Of a stretch of DNA of 64,000 nucleotides, positions 63,148 through 64,000 are shown one piece after another. The notes below the pieces were generated by a model. The model searched no databases, was not told where the DNA came from, and worked only from the letters and a program-made list of their open reading frames with translations. How positions within the stretch are numbered: position 1 is the stretch's first letter; each line of letters starts with the position of its first letter. The stretch is from Haloechinothrix halophila YIM 93223 (GTDB lineage: Bacteria > Actinomycetota > Actinomycetes > Mycobacteriales > Pseudonocardiaceae): positions 1,549,723-1,613,722 of the forward strand of contig NZ_KI632509.1 in NCBI RefSeq assembly GCF_000504245.1, written 5' to 3'. A program made the translations under genes and the position numbers.

Positions 63148-64000
63148 TCAGGTACCCAGGGGCTCAGTATGGGGTGCGGTGAACCGTCTCGGCTGACGCG
63201 CCGGATCAAGCCACGCGGGCGGGAGACATTCGGGTGTGCCGTCGGTGGCCATGCGGACCTCCCACCCGGCGTGGTGGACCAGCCGATGACACGCGGAGCA
63301 CAGCAGGCAGAGGTTGTCGAGGGTGGTGGTGCCGCCGTGTTCCCACCAGTTGATGTGGTGGACTTGGCACCAGCGGACGGTGCGGGAGCACATGATGCAG
63401 CCGCCGTCGCGGGCGGCGAGGGCGCGGCGTTGGGCGCGGGTGGCGGTGCGCACCTCACGGCCGAGGTCGAGGATTTCGCCGGTGGAGCCGAGGACCGCGG
63501 GCACGAGGCGGGCGTCGCAGGCCAGGCGGCGGGCTTGTTCCGCGGTGACCGGGCATTCCCAGTTCAGGGTGGGGGTGTCGCCCAGCATCTGCTGCACCGC
63601 CCCATCCTCATCCATCAGGGGCTCACGGCGGAGTAGTTGATCCAGCGTCATCGACACCGTGATGACCGGTGTTTCGCCGGCTTCGGTGGGGCGTTCGGTG
63701 GCGCGTTGGGTGTAGTCGAGCAGTTCGGCGAACGCATCCCCCTGGCGTTGCCCGGTGGTGCGCTGATCCGGCATGCCCTCCACCGTCGGTCGGGGCTTGG
63801 CTAGCGCCGACAACAGGGTTTCCAGCAGCTGTCCGGATTCGGAGTCGAGGGTGCCCCGTAGTTTGAGGCGGTTGTGCCGGGTCCAGGACCACAACAGTTC
63901 GCGTTCGGGCTCCGCGAGTTCCTCGTCGTCGGTGGGTTCACGGCCGTCGGGGTCGACTAGGGCGAGTAGGTGGCGTCCGGCGCGGCGCACCACCGCGGGT
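63148..64000 (-). CDS. DUF222 / HNH endonuclease-domain protein (5' end beyond the window)
   Basis: The C-terminal 283 or more residues of a DUF222-HNH (13E12-like) protein. The DUF222 part includes RLKLRGTLDSESGQLLETLL; the HNH module is CIMCSRTVRWCQVHHINWWE followed by HGGTTTLDNLCLLCSACHRLVH, with paired zinc cysteines and the catalytic His. These proteins are repeated many times in actinobacterial genomes and are linked to mobile or intein-like nucleases, mostly without proven activity. The gene enters from the right edge and ends at 63148. Confidence 0.85.
   Translation of the reverse strand, partial: PAVVRRAGRHLLALVDPDGREPTDDEELAEPERELLWSWTRHNRLKLRGTLDSESGQLLETLLSALAKPRPTVEGMPDQRTTGQRQGDAFAELLDYTQRATERPTEAGETPVITVSMTLDQLLRREPLMDEDGAVQQMLGDTPTLNWECPVTAEQARRLACDARLVPAVLGSTGEILDLGREVRTATRAQRRALAARDGGCIMCSRTVRWCQVHHINWWEHGGTTTLDNLCLLCSACHRLVHHAGWEVRMATDGTPECLPPAWLDPARQPRRFTAPHTEPLGT

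Overview
The window is high-GC DNA with actinobacterial features: frequent GTG starts, ATGA-coupled operons, MsiK-type shared sugar ATPase, PucR/ROK/IclR/LacI regulators and a DUF222-HNH gene. The gene families and the peculiar 21-nt intergenic repeats fit a filamentous actinomycete of the Pseudonocardiaceae type (inference, genus not determined). No rRNA, tRNA, CRISPR array, insertion sequence or prophage was recognised.

Layout. (1) 1-15968: a divergent carbohydrate locus. Leftward: ROK regulator, two large secreted GH31 enzymes (one with C-terminal CBM35, one with C-terminal CBM20), a strong terminator, and the start of an MsiK/UgpC-type ABC ATPase that runs off the window. Rightward: a second ROK regulator, two ABC permeases, a sugar-binding lipoprotein, a GH15 glucohydrolase and a cytoplasmic GH31 enzyme. 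This matches what a cyclic alpha-tetrasaccharide (cycloalternan) system needs: make the cyclic sugar from starch outside, import it, open it and cut it to glucose inside. (2) 16177-28976: metallophosphoesterase, secreted subtilisin, secreted C69-like hydrolase with Ser where Cys is expected, VOC protein, YdeI-like protein, secreted penicillin-acylase homologue, then an M81-SMP30-SDR-amidase group. (3) 29348-35771: secreted LVIVD/PA-domain protein flanked by two 82-bp palindromic elements, then a GABA-type aminotransferase/aldehyde dehydrogenase pair with a divergent PucR regulator. (4) 35806-38113: small-gene island with a membrane protein, VapBC, HicBA and an unannotated 58-residue gene. (5) 38324-42322: D-2-hydroxyacid dehydrogenase and a membrane-anchored patatin-like protein. 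(6) 42307-50615: NitT/TauT-type ABC importer plus MFS transporter, an AbiEi/DUF559-like protein flanked by inverted 87-bp palindromic repeats, an IclR regulator and a 4-hydroxybenzoate hydroxylase. Matching 15-bp palindromes sit in front of the importer and of the hydroxylase. (7) 50617-57942: maltose/maltodextrin operon (amylase, MalEFG, GH13 alpha-glucosidase, LacI regulator) with matching operator-like boxes. (8) 58172-64000: nitronate monooxygenase-like enzyme, remnant of an MBL-fold gene, DUF6351 secreted hydrolase, methyltransferase, and a partial DUF222-HNH protein.

The two sugar loci (regions 1 and 7) are complementary ways of using starch; neither complete ABC set contains its own ATPase, so both probably rely on a shared MsiK-type ATPase such as the one starting at base 113. 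The most unusual non-coding signal is a family of degenerate 21-nt phased repeats, in an inverted two-arm array between the divergent ROK genes, in a direct array after the cytoplasmic GH31 gene, and in shorter traces elsewhere.
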